From contig JAAYAG010000135.1 of the NCBI GenBank assembly GCA_012719495.1, forward strand, positions 37,120-101,119: a stretch of DNA of 64,000 nucleotides. The letters are read 5' to 3'. The stretch's first letter is position 1. Each line of letters begins with the position of its first letter. Made by a program: the position numbers and the translations under genes. Shown one piece after another: positions 19,016 to 27,812 of this stretch. This stretch comes from Bacteroidales bacterium (GTDB lineage Bacteria > Bacteroidota > Bacteroidia > Bacteroidales > Prolixibacteraceae). The notes under the pieces were generated by a model. That model was not told the DNA's origin. It did not search any database and saw nothing but the letters and a program-made list of their open reading frames with translations.

Positions 19016-19486
19016 TTATTCAATCCTCTGCAAAACCCCATACGGAGGTTCGTCTATCCTTAAAAAGAGCCCAGAATCTGGGTGAAAAGCATTATGAAGG
19101 CCAAAAGAAACCTGTGACAAAACAATTTCCTTATCGGAACAAGAGATACTAATCTTTGCCAATGTTATATACCCTTCTGCTGGTTCACGTATAAAAGATA
19201 CTGTGTAATCTCCTGAATACTCATTCTCAACATTATCTTTTTTAATTTTTATAATTGATTTGCCTTGGATGTTAAACTTGAGATAAATGACGTTTTCATA
19301 TTCTTCATTTTCAAACACCGACTTCCATTCTCCAATTAAAGCATTCTTGAATTCGGTTTCAGAAAAATTGGATCTCAATTCTATTGGCTCATTCTTTTTA
19401 TCTAACTCGTTTTTATCTGATTCTTTTTTGCAACTAAAAAATAGAATAAGACTAATTCCTAAAAAGATAATATTCATTGTTTTCAT
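19016..19486 (-). CDS. Small lipoprotein of unknown family
   Basis: A 156-residue protein with lipobox LFFSC (Cys19). The mature region (from ~45) is a beta-rich domain containing the segment GEWKSVFENEEY, reminiscent of lipocalin-like stress proteins that start LIGxWK, but the match is too weak to name. The start is unusually well marked: GGAGG lies 7 nt before the ATG (plus-strand CCTCC at 19494-19498), rare in this window. It sits in a run of five minus-strand genes with gaps of 22-80 nt. Confidence 0.75.
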   Translation of the reverse strand: MKTMNIIFLGISLILFFSCKKESDKNELDKKNEPIELRSNFSETEFKNALIGEWKSVFENEEYENVIYLKFNIQGKSIIKIKKDNVENEYSGDYTVSFIREPAEGYITLAKISISCSDKEIVLSQVSFGLHNAFHPDSGLFLRIDEPPYGVLQRIE

Positions 19487-19566
19487 TTTAATTCCTCCAA
19501 TGGTTTTTTTAAAATTAATAAAATAATAATTGGAGACTGCCTAAATACTAGCAATCTCCAACTAAA

Positions 19567-20694
19567 TTATTCATTCAAATTTCTCTTAAGATTCTCAATC
19601 TCAATAATACTAGATTTATAGGCTTTCAAAGCTTCATCTTCCCAGTTTGCAAAATTCTTTGATTTTATAGCTAATCCTTTTTCATATAACTGTTGTATCC
19701 TAGCAGCCTGAATTTTAGATCGTTTCTTAATGCCATTAATAGAGAGGTTATACTGTTCATTGGCTTCTTTTAAATACTTGTGTTTTGCATAAATATCACC
19801 TAGATCTTTATTAATTTGCCAATACCAACCATCAGGGCTATATTCAGTAACAATTTTATTCGATACTTCAATCAGTTTATCAATTTGTTTTTGTTTTGAA
19901 TATAAATTAATCAATAACTGGCAAGATGCAAGTTCAACTCTCCAAAGCGGTGCGACATCAAATGGAGGAGTACTTTCGATAAAACCTCCAGTTGGCTTTT
20001 TTGATGCTTCAAAATCGGTAGTTCGAATTTCTCGAAAATCTTTTTTTGATAAAAAATTTTCCAGTTCTTTAATTGCACTGTCAGTTTCACCAAGCTTCAA
20101 ATACATTAACACAATTATATATTCAGCAATATCAGTTGTTTTTTGAGGATACCTATCTAAATGATCGAAATAGGTTAAGGTTTCTAATTCTAAATTGTCA
20201 ATAATACTATCCCTGTCATAAGGAAATGTTTTTTTTATATTTCCGTCATAGTCATGAACAACTAAGCTCGGTGCCCACATCAGCCAAGTTTCATTTATTT
20301 GACAACCTCTTTGAAAGTGCCAGCCATCAACTATGGTACTTTCAGTTGGATATTTCTTTTGAAGTTCCTTTAATTCAAGGATAGCTTTATCTATACTATT
20401 ATCAACTATTGCCTTTTCACATATTAGCATTAACATAGCATCATCCACCCATTGACTTGTGGAAAATTCTTTTATAACTCGATTTAATGCTTTTTGTCTC
20501 TCCTCCCAGCATGAAGTAATATCTATACAATTGTAATTAACTAAAATATTTTTCCATATTGCTGACTCACGAATCATTATGTGATCCCACCTTTCATGAT
20601 TTTCAGGTATAGTTTGTGCATTTAAGGTGATCAATATGAATAAAAACATATTGATTAAAATTATGCTTCTAATACACTTTTTCATCTGTTTCAT
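19567..20694 (-). CDS. Secreted TPR-like repeat protein
   Basis: A 375-residue protein with a signal peptide ending NAQ (about residue 27). The mature part is alpha-helical with TPR-like pairs, e.g. KAILELKELQKKYP, SAIKELENFLSKK, LGDIYAKHKYLKEANEQY. These usually mediate protein-protein contacts in the periplasm. No enzyme motif is visible. Gaps to neighbours are short (28 nt from the transglutaminase-like gene, 80 nt to the lipoprotein gene), so it is probably part of the same transcript. Confidence 0.75.
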   Translation of the reverse strand: MKQMKKCIRSIILINMFLFILITLNAQTIPENHERWDHIMIRESAIWKNILVNYNCIDITSCWEERQKALNRVIKEFSTSQWVDDAMLMLICEKAIVDNSIDKAILELKELQKKYPTESTIVDGWHFQRGCQINETWLMWAPSLVVHDYDGNIKKTFPYDRDSIIDNLELETLTYFDHLDRYPQKTTDIAEYIIVLMYLKLGETDSAIKELENFLSKKDFREIRTTDFEASKKPTGGFIESTPPFDVAPLWRVELASCQLLINLYSKQKQIDKLIEVSNKIVTEYSPDGWYWQINKDLGDIYAKHKYLKEANEQYNLSINGIKKRSKIQAARIQQLYEKGLAIKSKNFANWEDEALKAYKSSIIEIENLKRNLNE

Positions 20695-20722
20695 TTTGTT
20701 AATCCATAAAAGTGAAAAAATA

Positions 20723-21865
20723 TTATCTACTTGGCCCTAACCAAGAAGTAAGAATCCAAGTTTCACCAGGGTAAGAATAATAATCTCTATTTTCTGGAGC
20801 TTCACAACCTGCACTTTGCCCAACCTGATTATTATCCCATTGATAATATGGTGATTGTGGAAGTACTTTTTCATATTGTGCAAACACATAATCTTCATAT
20901 GCACCCCAATTTCCAGCAACCGATTTGTTCGCACTCGGATCTCTTTGATATGATGCAGCCTCTGCCCATTGATGCCATGACCAAGGAATTGCTTTATTTC
21001 CATGTGTCGGGCCTACTGGATCAAAAACAATTGTCATTTGTTGAACCATTTGACCAACAGAAGCATAATATGGATTTTTAGATGCCCATCTATGCAGATA
21101 TGCGTTAATACCCAAAGTAGAAACTAACCGCACAAAATCAGAAGCAAGCATATGACACTGATAATTCCAAGTATAATGTTGATCAAATCCATTACTTAAA
21201 ATATTTGTACAAACTTGATTCTCTGTAGTACTGCCGTTCGCCCACTGGCACGCATAATCCAACACATTGCACCATGGTTCAGCCATTGGTGCCTGTGGGG
21301 CGGCTAATAAGGTGTAATAACTGTGGCTGGTGTTATTAGTACTTGTAGCGGAACAATATGCGGCATCGTTGGGGATGGCATATACCGACCATTGCCATGT
21401 AAAGTTACGTGTACCCACACTACCAGGTATGTTACCACTTAAAGTTAAAGTAATCCAGTCGAGTGCAGTATAATTGGCAACAAAATAGTTGCACACAGTG
21501 CCAATGCCTGTTCCCGAGGTTACGGTAAGGTTTATTATTAGGTGCATACTGCTACAGTTGCTATTAAACCGAACTTGTATGCTCCGGTTGCTTTGCCCCA
21601 TAATGTAAGCAAACTTTTCGGTAACAGGGCTTCCATTGTTGTATGCCCACTCGGGCACAGTAGCAGTACCCCCGCTTGCATTGCGTATGGTAATTGCATC
21701 GTTGCTATACGAAGAACCATCAAAATTGAACTTAATCTCGTGTGGCCATACCGAAATATTGGTACCGAAAGAATTCAAGCTAAAAAAGCAGCATACGAAA
21801 AAGATTGTGAATATCCTTGCTATCCCAATTCTGCTAACGACAGGTCTTTTTTCTTTCACTTCCAT
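20723..21865 (-). CDS. Secreted transglutaminase-like (papain-fold) protein, tentative
   Basis: A 380-residue exported protein (hydrophobic signal about 15-34, ending NSFG). The N-terminal half (35-190) is beta-rich. The C-terminal half has the spacing of a transglutaminase-like triad: Cys237 in QCHMLASDFVRLVSTLGINA, His298 in WHQWAEA and Asp309 in RDPSAN. The helix after the Cys and the LGI/L-N-A step match the family pattern, but the assignment is by eye. Such proteins act as proteases, amidases or cross-linkers. The mature protein has several extra cysteines, compatible with disulfides outside the cytoplasm. No T9SS domain is present. Confidence 0.6.
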   Translation of the reverse strand: MEVKEKRPVVSRIGIARIFTIFFVCCFFSLNSFGTNISVWPHEIKFNFDGSSYSNDAITIRNASGGTATVPEWAYNNGSPVTEKFAYIMGQSNRSIQVRFNSNCSSMHLIINLTVTSGTGIGTVCNYFVANYTALDWITLTLSGNIPGSVGTRNFTWQWSVYAIPNDAAYCSATSTNNTSHSYYTLLAAPQAPMAEPWCNVLDYACQWANGSTTENQVCTNILSNGFDQHYTWNYQCHMLASDFVRLVSTLGINAYLHRWASKNPYYASVGQMVQQMTIVFDPVGPTHGNKAIPWSWHQWAEAASYQRDPSANKSVAGNWGAYEDYVFAQYEKVLPQSPYYQWDNNQVGQSAGCEAPENRDYYSYPGETWILTSWLGPSR

Positions 21866-21899
21866 TCGTTGATAATTTGAATATGAATGAATCTTTAAA

Positions 21900-22973
21900 T
21901 CAATCGGTTAAAACCATTCGTTTGGTATCGATCAATTGCCCGTCGACAATTAAAGCGTAGAGGTATATGCCGGGTTTAAATTCACCACCTGCAAGGGTAA
22001 TATTCCCTTCGCCTCTTTGCTGTAATGCAATGCTCTTCAGTTGTGTACCGTTAATGTTATAAATGGTTATTGCCGCCTTTCCTACGGTTTCGGGCAGGTA
22101 ATACCCAATTGAGGTCGATTGGGTAAAGGGGTTGGGGGTATTCTGATATAACGTAGAATGCTCTGAAATATACTGCTCGCCTGACAGCGGTAAAATATTG
22201 CTGCTTTTTAGTTTATTGTCAGAAATAAATGTTTTAAATTCCAAAATATCTTCTTCCTGATCAGTTATCAGTTTACGAAGGGTTTCAATTTGTAGTTGTT
22301 GTTCTTTGATTGCCTCAACCAAGAGAGGTACTACCTTGCTGTATTCAATTCCATAAATATCTGTAGAGTCGTCGTAAACAACTACTTCAGGCAGAATTTT
22401 GTATACATCCTGGGCAATAAAACCAATTTTATCTTTTCGTTGTTTTTCACACTTTGCCCGGAGTTTGGAATCCCTAACAATTGTATCGGAATAAGCAAAT
22501 TCTTTTTTTAAGTCGTATCGTACTCCTTTGAGTTGCATTACTAAATCTAACGGGTTATTGATGTCCCTGATATTCTCTTTCTGTCTGAGATCAGACAATG
22601 AAATGCTTCCACTGTAACTCCAAATTTCAGAGAATGCTTGGTTTGAAAGGCCAATCCTACACGTATTATTACTTGATGGATAGAGCGCTTTCCCATAAGG
22701 GATCGGATCGTTTGAAATAATAATACCTGGATAATTGCCATTCGAAAAGTAGCTATCGTTATTAACAGTTAGATAATTAATATTCCCCTGACCCCAAATG
22801 TTTAAATTAGTAGTATACAATGTTCCATCTACTTTAAATTAATAAGATGGTGATGGTGCTGTTCCAATACCAACATTTCCGTAACAATCTACTTGTATTG
22901 GTTGTCCAAAACTAAATGTTGCCAAACTAAAAGACACAATTGCAGTAAAAATAATTTTTGATAGTGGTTTCAT
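21900..22973 (-). pseudogene. Peptidase S74 (intramolecular chaperone)/T9SS protein gene interrupted by an in-frame stop
   Basis: Reading from the ATG at 22973 gives a signal peptide (ends FSFGQ) and the start NVGIGTAPSPSY typical of tail-fibre-like proteins. Codon 45 is then TAA (22839-22841), and the same frame continues FKVDGTLYTTN without another stop to 21900. Without the stop the product would be 356 residues. It contains an S74 domain (SDLRQKENI with the Ser/Lys needed for self-cleavage, IGFIAQDV), a coiled coil (EAIKEQQLQIETLRKLI) and a T9SS type A domain (YQNTPNPF ... LTD). AAA to TAA is the simplest cause (relatives read SYK). Downstream translation could restart only at non-ATG codons such as the TTG at 22820. 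Confidence 0.8.
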
Positions 22974-23387
22974 AAGTGATAATTTTTCAGTTAAACATAA
23001 AATATGACAGACTCAAAAAAATCGTAACTATTTTTCAATATAAATTTAAGTCATATAAATTAAAATTCAAAAGGTAAATTATATGTTTAAGAACACTTAC
23101 TTGTTGATTTAATTGAAATTATCGGTACACGTGAAGGAATACTTCAATTTCCAACGCCCGTTTTTTTTCCCTGTATTAAATTTGCGATGTAGGATATTTA
23201 AAATTATAAACATTCGACCCGTAAAATAAATTCACATCACTGAGATCTGAATAAACTTAACCTGCTATCTGGTTGTTTTAATTAGAAGTTAATTCTTGGG
23301 ACAAAAAAGTAATAATTCGTAAATAAAAAATACGTTTTATTTTCAGTTATAAAAAAATATGGCATATTTGCACAAAATATTTGACAA
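22974..23387. other. Divergent intergenic region upstream of the leucine leader
   Basis: AT-rich, with no coding potential on either strand. It should hold the promoters of the minus-strand accessory block and of the leu operon. The best -7 candidate for leu is CATATTTG at 23363-23370 (one mismatch to TAnnTTTG), 17 nt before the leader ATG; no matching -33 element is seen. Confidence 0.4.
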
Positions 23388-23456
23388 ATGACAAGAAACA
23401 TTATTATATCGCTTATTAGCCTACTAGGTCTTCTAATTCTCGGAAAGCTTAGCTGA
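23388..23456 (+). CDS. Leucine/isoleucine-rich leader peptide of the leu operon
   Basis: A 22-codon reading frame (ATG 23388, TGA 23454-23456). Its peptide contains 7 Leu and 5 Ile, starting MTRNIII and ending GKLS. The Leu/Ile codons run up to and overlap segment 1 of the RNA switch that follows, and the UGA stop lies inside segment 2. That is the arrangement in which ribosome stalling at Leu or Ile codons selects the antiterminator. Position before leuA and composition together make a regulatory leader far likelier than a chance ORF. Confidence 0.85.
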   Translation: MTRNIIISLISLLGLLILGKLS

Positions 23457-23531
23457 GGGTGGTATATATATGTGAAAAATCAAACAATATAAATGAAACC
23501 ATTCTCAGAGTACTGAGGATGGTTTTTTTTT
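23436..23531 (+). promoter_or_regulatory. Transcription attenuator of the leucine operon
   Basis: Four segments in classical order. Segment 1 ATTCTCGG (23436-23443) pairs fully (with G-U) with the first 8 nt of segment 2, CTGAGGGTGGT (23453-23463). All 11 nt of segment 2 can pair with segment 3, ACCATTCTCAG (23498-23508), forming the antiterminator. Segment 3 also pairs with segment 4, CTGAGGATGGT (23513-23523), in the terminator. Stalling on Leu/Ile codons masks segment 1 and favours 2:3 (read-through). A ribosome that reaches the stop masks segment 2 and favours 3:4 (termination). Seen directly; the mechanism is inferred from the enterobacterial precedent. Confidence 0.85.
23496..23531 (+). 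terminator. Attenuator terminator hairpin before leuA
   Basis: ACCATTCTCAG-AGTA-CTGAGGATGGT (11 bp with one G-U, extended by A-T pairs) followed by nine T residues, 28 nt before the leuA start codon. Confidence 0.85.
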
Positions 23532-23558
23532 AGTATTAACTCTGTAAATAAATTAAAG

Positions 23559-25079
23559 ATGAGCGACAGGTTGTACATTTTCGACACCACATTACGCGAC
23601 GGAGAACAAGTTCCCGGATGCCAGTTGAATACATTAGAAAAAATTCAGGTGGCCAAAACCCTTGAGGAACTTGGTGTTGACGTAATTGAAGCCGGCTTCC
23701 CCATATCAAGTCCCGGAGACTTTAATTCGGTGGTCGAAATCTCAAAGGCAGTTACATGGCCAACAATATGCGCATTAACGCGCGCAGTTGAAAAAGATAT
23801 TGACGTAGCTGCCGAAGCCCTAAAGTATGCAAAGAAAGGACGTATCCACACTGGAATCGGAACTTCGCCATACCATATTAAATATAAACTCAATTCAAAT
23901 GAAGACGAAATACTTGAACGTGCCGTAGCTGCCGTAAAGTATGCGAAAAAATATGTTGAGGATGTTGAGTTTTATGCCGAAGATGCAGGCCGTAGCGATA
24001 ATGTATATTTGGCTCGAGTAGTTGAAGCTGTTATTAAAGCTGGAGCCACTGTTATTAACATTCCCGATACAACGGGCTATTGTTTGCCTCACGAATATGG
24101 TGAAAAAATTAAGTTTTTGATGGAGAATGTGAAAGGTGTGCACAAAGCAATCCTTTCTACCCACTGCCACAACGACTTAGGCATGGCAACAGCCAACTCG
24201 GTTTCGGGTATTTTGAACGGTGCACGCCAAGTAGAAGTGACTATGAACGGTATTGGCGAACGTGCAGGAAACACTTCGTTGGAAGAGATTGCAATGATTT
24301 TTAAAAGCCGCGAAAAAGATCTTGGCATAATCACAAACATCAATACCAAGAATATTTTCAAAACCAGCCGCATGGTTTCAAGTTTGATGAACATGCCAAT
24401 TCAGCCAAACAAAGCAATTGTAGGCCGAAATGCATTCGCTCATTCATCGGGAATTCACCAAGATGGTGTTTTGAAAAACCGCGAAAACTACGAAATCATA
24501 GATCCAAACGATGTTGGAATCAACGAATCATCAATTGTTTTGACCGCTCGTAGCGGGCGTGCAGCCTTAAACCACCACATCGAAAACTTAGGCTTCACGG
24601 TAGAAAAAGAAAAGCTTGACGAAATTTATCAGGATTTCTTGAAATTAGCCGACAAGAAAAAAGACATCAAAGAAGACGACTTGCTGTTGTTATTGGGCGA
24701 ATTGCGAGGAGAAAATCACCGCATAAAACTCGATTATCTGCAAGTAATCTCGGGCAAATCTCTTGAACCAATGGCCAGTGTACGTTTGGAAATTGGCGGC
24801 GAAAAATTCTCAGCTACTTCAAGTGGCAACGGTCCGGTTGATGCGGCCATCAAAGCCGTTAAACAAATTGTAACTCGTCAGGTTACTTTAGAGGAGTTTT
24901 TAATTCAAGCGATCAACAAAGGCAGCGACGATTTCGGTAAAGTACACATGACAATTTCGCACGGCGAACGCAATTACAATGGGTTCGGTGCTCATACCGA
25001 CATCATTACAGCATCAGTAGAGGCTTTCTTGGATGCCCTCAACAAAATACCTGTAATTAAAAAAAGTTCTAAAAAATAA
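23559..25079 (+). CDS. leuA: 2-isopropylmalate synthase
   Basis: A 506-residue first enzyme of leucine synthesis: acetyl-CoA + 3-methyl-2-oxobutanoate to 2-isopropylmalate. The HMGL-like TIM barrel (about 1-270) has DTTLRDGEQ (residues 9-17) and the metal site HCHNDLG. A linker with the HQDGVLKN motif follows, then a C-terminal LeuA allosteric domain (about 370-500) for leucine feedback. Length is typical of the long LeuA form. It is the first structural gene after the attenuator, and leuC follows 74 nt later. Regulation is therefore likely both by attenuation and by feedback on the enzyme. Confidence 0.95.
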   Translation: MSDRLYIFDTTLRDGEQVPGCQLNTLEKIQVAKTLEELGVDVIEAGFPISSPGDFNSVVEISKAVTWPTICALTRAVEKDIDVAAEALKYAKKGRIHTGIGTSPYHIKYKLNSNEDEILERAVAAVKYAKKYVEDVEFYAEDAGRSDNVYLARVVEAVIKAGATVINIPDTTGYCLPHEYGEKIKFLMENVKGVHKAILSTHCHNDLGMATANSVSGILNGARQVEVTMNGIGERAGNTSLEEIAMIFKSREKDLGIITNINTKNIFKTSRMVSSLMNMPIQPNKAIVGRNAFAHSSGIHQDGVLKNRENYEIIDPNDVGINESSIVLTARSGRAALNHHIENLGFTVEKEKLDEIYQDFLKLADKKKDIKEDDLLLLLGELRGENHRIKLDYLQVISGKSLEPMASVRLEIGGEKFSATSSGNGPVDAAIKAVKQIVTRQVTLEEFLIQAINKGSDDFGKVHMTISHGERNYNGFGAHTDIITASVEAFLDALNKIPVIKKSSKK

Positions 25080-25090
25080 TTATTAAGAAA

Positions 25091-25153
25091 ATGAATGTGA
25101 ATCAGATAACCTCAAAAAGGCAACTGCCGATCATTCAAAATCAGACAACATAA
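25091..25153 (+). CDS. Possible 20-residue ORF abutting leuC
   Basis: A short frame (MNVNQITSKRQ...) whose TAA stop directly touches the leuC ATG (TAA-ATG). It fills most of the leuA-leuC gap. It could couple leuC translation to an upstream ribosome or could be chance; nothing in the peptide is recognisable. Confidence 0.25.
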   Translation: MNVNQITSKRQLPIIQNQTT

Positions 25154-26551
25154 ATGGAAGCAAAAACATTATTCGACAAAATTTGGGATGCCCACGTAGT
25201 AAAACAGGTGGAAGGTGGCCCAAATGTATTGTACATCGACCGTCACTTCATTCACGAAGTAACAAGTCCTGTGGCATTTTTAGGGTTGAAGAACCGCGGA
25301 TTGAAAGTATTCCGCCCAGCTCAAACCACCGCTACACCCGACCACAACGTTCCAACCGAGAACCAACACCTCTCGATTGTTGACGAAATGAGCCGCAACC
25401 AGGTTGAAATGCTCCGCCGCAATTGCGAAGAACACGGCATTACCCATTACGGCTTGGGCAACGACGGACATGGTGTGGTACACATCATTGGCCCCGAACA
25501 AGGCTTAACCCAACCAGGTATGACCATTGTTTGCGGCGACAGCCACACTTCAACTCACGGTGCTTTCGGAGCTGTTGCATTCGGAATTGGCACCAGCGAG
25601 GTTGAAATGGTTTTGGCAAGCCAATGCATTATGCAACCAAAGCCAAAGAAAATGTTGATCACCGTTAATGGTGAGTTAAAACCAAATGTAACTGCGAAAG
25701 ACATTGTTCTATATATCATTGCAAAAATTTCGACCAGCGGTGGAACAGGTCATTTCATTGAATTTGCCGGTACTGCATTCGAACAACTTACAATGGAAGG
25801 CCGCATGACAGTTTGCAATATGAGCATCGAATGTGGCGCCCGCGGCGGCTTAATTGCTCCCGACGAAAAAACCATCGAATACGTAAAAGGCCGCCAGTTT
25901 GCACCCAAAGGTGAAGATTGGGACAAGGCTGTTGCCTATTGGAAAACGCTGAAAACCGATGAAGGTGCTGAATTCGACATGGCTTACAATTTCGATGCTG
26001 CCGACATTGAACCGATGATCACCTACGGAACAAATCCGGGAATGGGTATCAAAATTTCAGAAAACATTCCAACCAGCGAAGGACTTGTAGGAAATGACAA
26101 AGTAAGCTTCTTGAAATCGCTTGAATACATGGGATTCAATGAAGGCGAAGCAATTGCCGGAAAGCCAATTGACTATGTCTTCCTTGGAAGTTGCACCAAC
26201 GGTCGGATCGAAGATTTCAGGACTTTTGCCAACTATGTGAAAGGTAAAAAGAAAGCCGACAACGTAGTGGCTTGGTTAGTTCCAGGTTCAGTTGCCGTTG
26301 AAAAGCAAATTCGAGAAGAAGGTTTGGTTGAAATTTTGGAAGCCGCAGGTTTTGAATTGCGTCAGCCCGGATGTTCTGCCTGTTTAGCCATGAACCCTGA
26401 CAAGGTTCCAGCAGGTAAATACGCTGTTTCGACCACCAACCGCAACTTCGAAGGTCGTCAGGGGCCGGGAGCACGTACGTTGCTGGCCAGTCCATTGGTT
26501 GCAGCAGCTTGTGCAATCACCGGGAAAGTTACGAATCCAAGTGATTTATAA
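25154..26551 (+). CDS. leuC: 3-isopropylmalate dehydratase, large subunit
   Basis: A 465-residue aconitase-family subunit. It isomerises 2- to 3-isopropylmalate through a [4Fe-4S] cluster. The cluster ligands Cys347 (GSCTNGR), Cys407 and Cys410 (PGCSACLA) fall exactly at the positions expected for LeuC. The [14 protein letters not shown] motif is intact. It works with LeuD, which here is displaced by a four-helix-bundle gene 84 nt downstream. It may also act on citramalate if the second synthase of the operon makes that compound (inference). Confidence 0.96.
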   Translation: MEAKTLFDKIWDAHVVKQVEGGPNVLYIDRHFIHEVTSPVAFLGLKNRGLKVFRPAQTTATPDHNVPTENQHLSIVDEMSRNQVEMLRRNCEEHGITHYGLGNDGHGVVHIIGPEQGLTQPGMTIVCGDSHTSTHGAFGAVAFGIGTSEVEMVLASQCIMQPKPKKMLITVNGELKPNVTAKDIVLYIIAKISTSGGTGHFIEFAGTAFEQLTMEGRMTVCNMSIECGARGGLIAPDEKTIEYVKGRQFAPKGEDWDKAVAYWKTLKTDEGAEFDMAYNFDAADIEPMITYGTNPGMGIKISENIPTSEGLVGNDKVSFLKSLEYMGFNEGEAIAGKPIDYVFLGSCTNGRIEDFRTFANYVKGKKKADNVVAWLVPGSVAVEKQIREEGLVEILEAAGFELRQPGCSACLAMNPDKVPAGKYAVSTTNRNFEGRQGPGARTLLASPLVAAACAITGKVTNPSDL

Positions 26552-26635
26552 TTTATTATCGATTATTTATAATTTAACACAGATGGGCATTTTGAGCTCA
26601 ATTCAAGATTATAAATCACAAATAATAAATCAGCA
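26546..26635. repeat. AT-rich inverted-repeat flank (left) of the four-helix-bundle insert
   Basis: The stretch after leuC contains TTATAATTTATTATCGATTATTT and, nearer the insert, ATTATAAATCACAAATAATAAAT. These resemble, in inverted and direct form, the ATAAATAATAAAT repeats on the other side of the insert (26988-27022). Confidence 0.45.
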
Positions 26636-26998
26636 ATGAACAAAGAGGAACTAAGGAAACGTACTTACGATTTTGCTCGAAGATGTATAAAGCTTGCAAT
26701 GGCATTGCCGTCAACAAGACTTGGGAAGCACATTGAAGGGCAACTGATTCGCTGCGCCACTTCGGTTCCTGCAAATTACAGAGCGGCTTTAGTTGCACAA
26801 TCAAAAGCAGCATTTATAGCAAAGATTTCGATTGTGATCGAGGAAGCTGATGAATCATGTTTTTGGCTAGAATTGATTATTGATGAAGAATTGTTGAGAA
26901 AGGATTTGGTTTTACCATTACTCTCAGAAGCTAAAGAATTGGCATCCATTTTCGTTAAATCAAGAATGACATCGCAATCAGACCAAAATCATAAATAA
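26636..26998 (+). CDS. Four-helix-bundle protein (23S rRNA intervening-sequence protein family)
   Basis: A 120-residue, all-helical protein. The pattern RTYDFARRCIKLAMALP, GKHIEGQLIRCATSVPANYR and KISIVIEEADESCFWLELI is that of the IVS/four-helix-bundle family often found as an extra gene in operons or inside 23S rRNA genes. No enzymatic role is known; relatives form pentameric bundles and may bind nucleic acid. It lies between leuC and leuD, flanked by AT-rich repeats, which suggests insertion as a small mobile or passenger unit. It remains in frame and intact. Confidence 0.88.
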   Translation: MNKEELRKRTYDFARRCIKLAMALPSTRLGKHIEGQLIRCATSVPANYRAALVAQSKAAFIAKISIVIEEADESCFWLELIIDEELLRKDLVLPLLSEAKELASIFVKSRMTSQSDQNHK

Positions 26999-27022
26999 TA
27001 AATCATAAATAATAAATTCAAA
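26988..27022. repeat. AT-rich direct repeats (right flank of the insert)
   Basis: ATCATAAATAATAAA occurs twice in tandem between the end of the four-helix-bundle gene and leuD, and includes the stop codon of the former. Confidence 0.5.
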
Positions 27023-27607
27023 ATGATCGATAAATTCATAAAAATACAATCATCGGCGGTACCAATGCCCATCGAAAATGTGGACACCGACCAGATAATT
27101 CCTGCCCGCTTTTTGAAGGCAGTGGAGCGCAAAGGCTTTGGCGACAACTTGTTCCGCGACTGGCGTTATACCAGCGGAAACACACCCAATCCCGAGTTTG
27201 TGATGAACAAACCTGAATTTTCGGGTTCTATCCTTGTAGGTGGCAAAAACTTCGGAAGCGGTTCGAGCCGTGAGCACGCCGCCTGGGCCATCTACGACGC
27301 AGGTTTCAAAGTTGTAGTTTCAAGCTTCTTTGCCGACATTTTCAAAGGAAATGCCTTAAACAACGGATTACTTCCTGTGCAAGTTTCACCTGAATTTTTG
27401 GATGAAATCTTTGCAACCATCAGTAAGGACTCAAAATCAACATTCACCGTTGATCTTGAAAAACAAATCTTTACAAACGATGCTACAGGAAATAGTTTCG
27501 AATTTGAAATCAACGCATACAAAAAAGTTTGTTTATTGAATGGCTACGACGATATTGATTATCTGGTAGCTATGAAAGAGCAAATTGCGGAGTTTGAAAC
27601 AAAATAA
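27023..27607 (+). CDS. leuD: 3-isopropylmalate dehydratase, small subunit
   Basis: A 194-residue swivel-domain subunit that partners LeuC. It has the [13 protein letters not shown] start region and the substrate-binding [17 protein letters not shown] motif. Length is normal for the bacterial long form. It starts 24 nt after the four-helix-bundle gene. A 146-nt gap filled with C/G-rich repeats separates it from the next synthase gene. Confidence 0.95.
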   Translation: MIDKFIKIQSSAVPMPIENVDTDQIIPARFLKAVERKGFGDNLFRDWRYTSGNTPNPEFVMNKPEFSGSILVGGKNFGSGSSREHAAWAIYDAGFKVVVSSFFADIFKGNALNNGLLPVQVSPEFLDEIFATISKDSKSTFTVDLEKQIFTNDATGNSFEFEINAYKKVCLLNGYDDIDYLVAMKEQIAEFETK

Positions 27608-27812
27608 AAACCCCTAAATCCCCTAAAGGGGACTTTTAGGAATGTAATTATTTGAAACATTAGTTCTTTTTAGTTGTTTAAGAGAACAATATTACATAAT
27701 CATGCTCTCACTTAGCCCCCCTATAGGGGGCTGGGGGGGTAAAACGTTAACAAATGAGCTACGGCAACAATATTGAAGGAATCCAATCCCACCCTTTAGG
27801 GGGCGGGGGGTT
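27606..27812. repeat. C/G-rich interspersed repeat cluster, entering the next coding region
   Basis: Three related elements: CCCCTAAATCCCCTAAAGGGG with flanks (27606-27640), AGCCCCCCTATAGGGGGCT then a G-run (27714-27740), and CCCACCCTTTAGGGGGCGGG (27788-27811). Each is built around complementary C- and G-runs. Similar C-run/G-run elements are, from memory, common between genes of Bacteroidota. The third copy is inside the 5' end of the following gene. Confidence 0.7.

Noticed and set aside
22839..22841. Programmed read-through or stop-codon recoding at the TAA
   Set aside because: No selenocysteine/pyrrolysine context or slippery sequence is seen; a point mutation is simpler. Left open only as a remote option.
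24089..24394. Antisense open frames within leuA, leuC and the other operon genes
   Set aside because: No start context, no conserved motifs, and fully explained by the coding strand.
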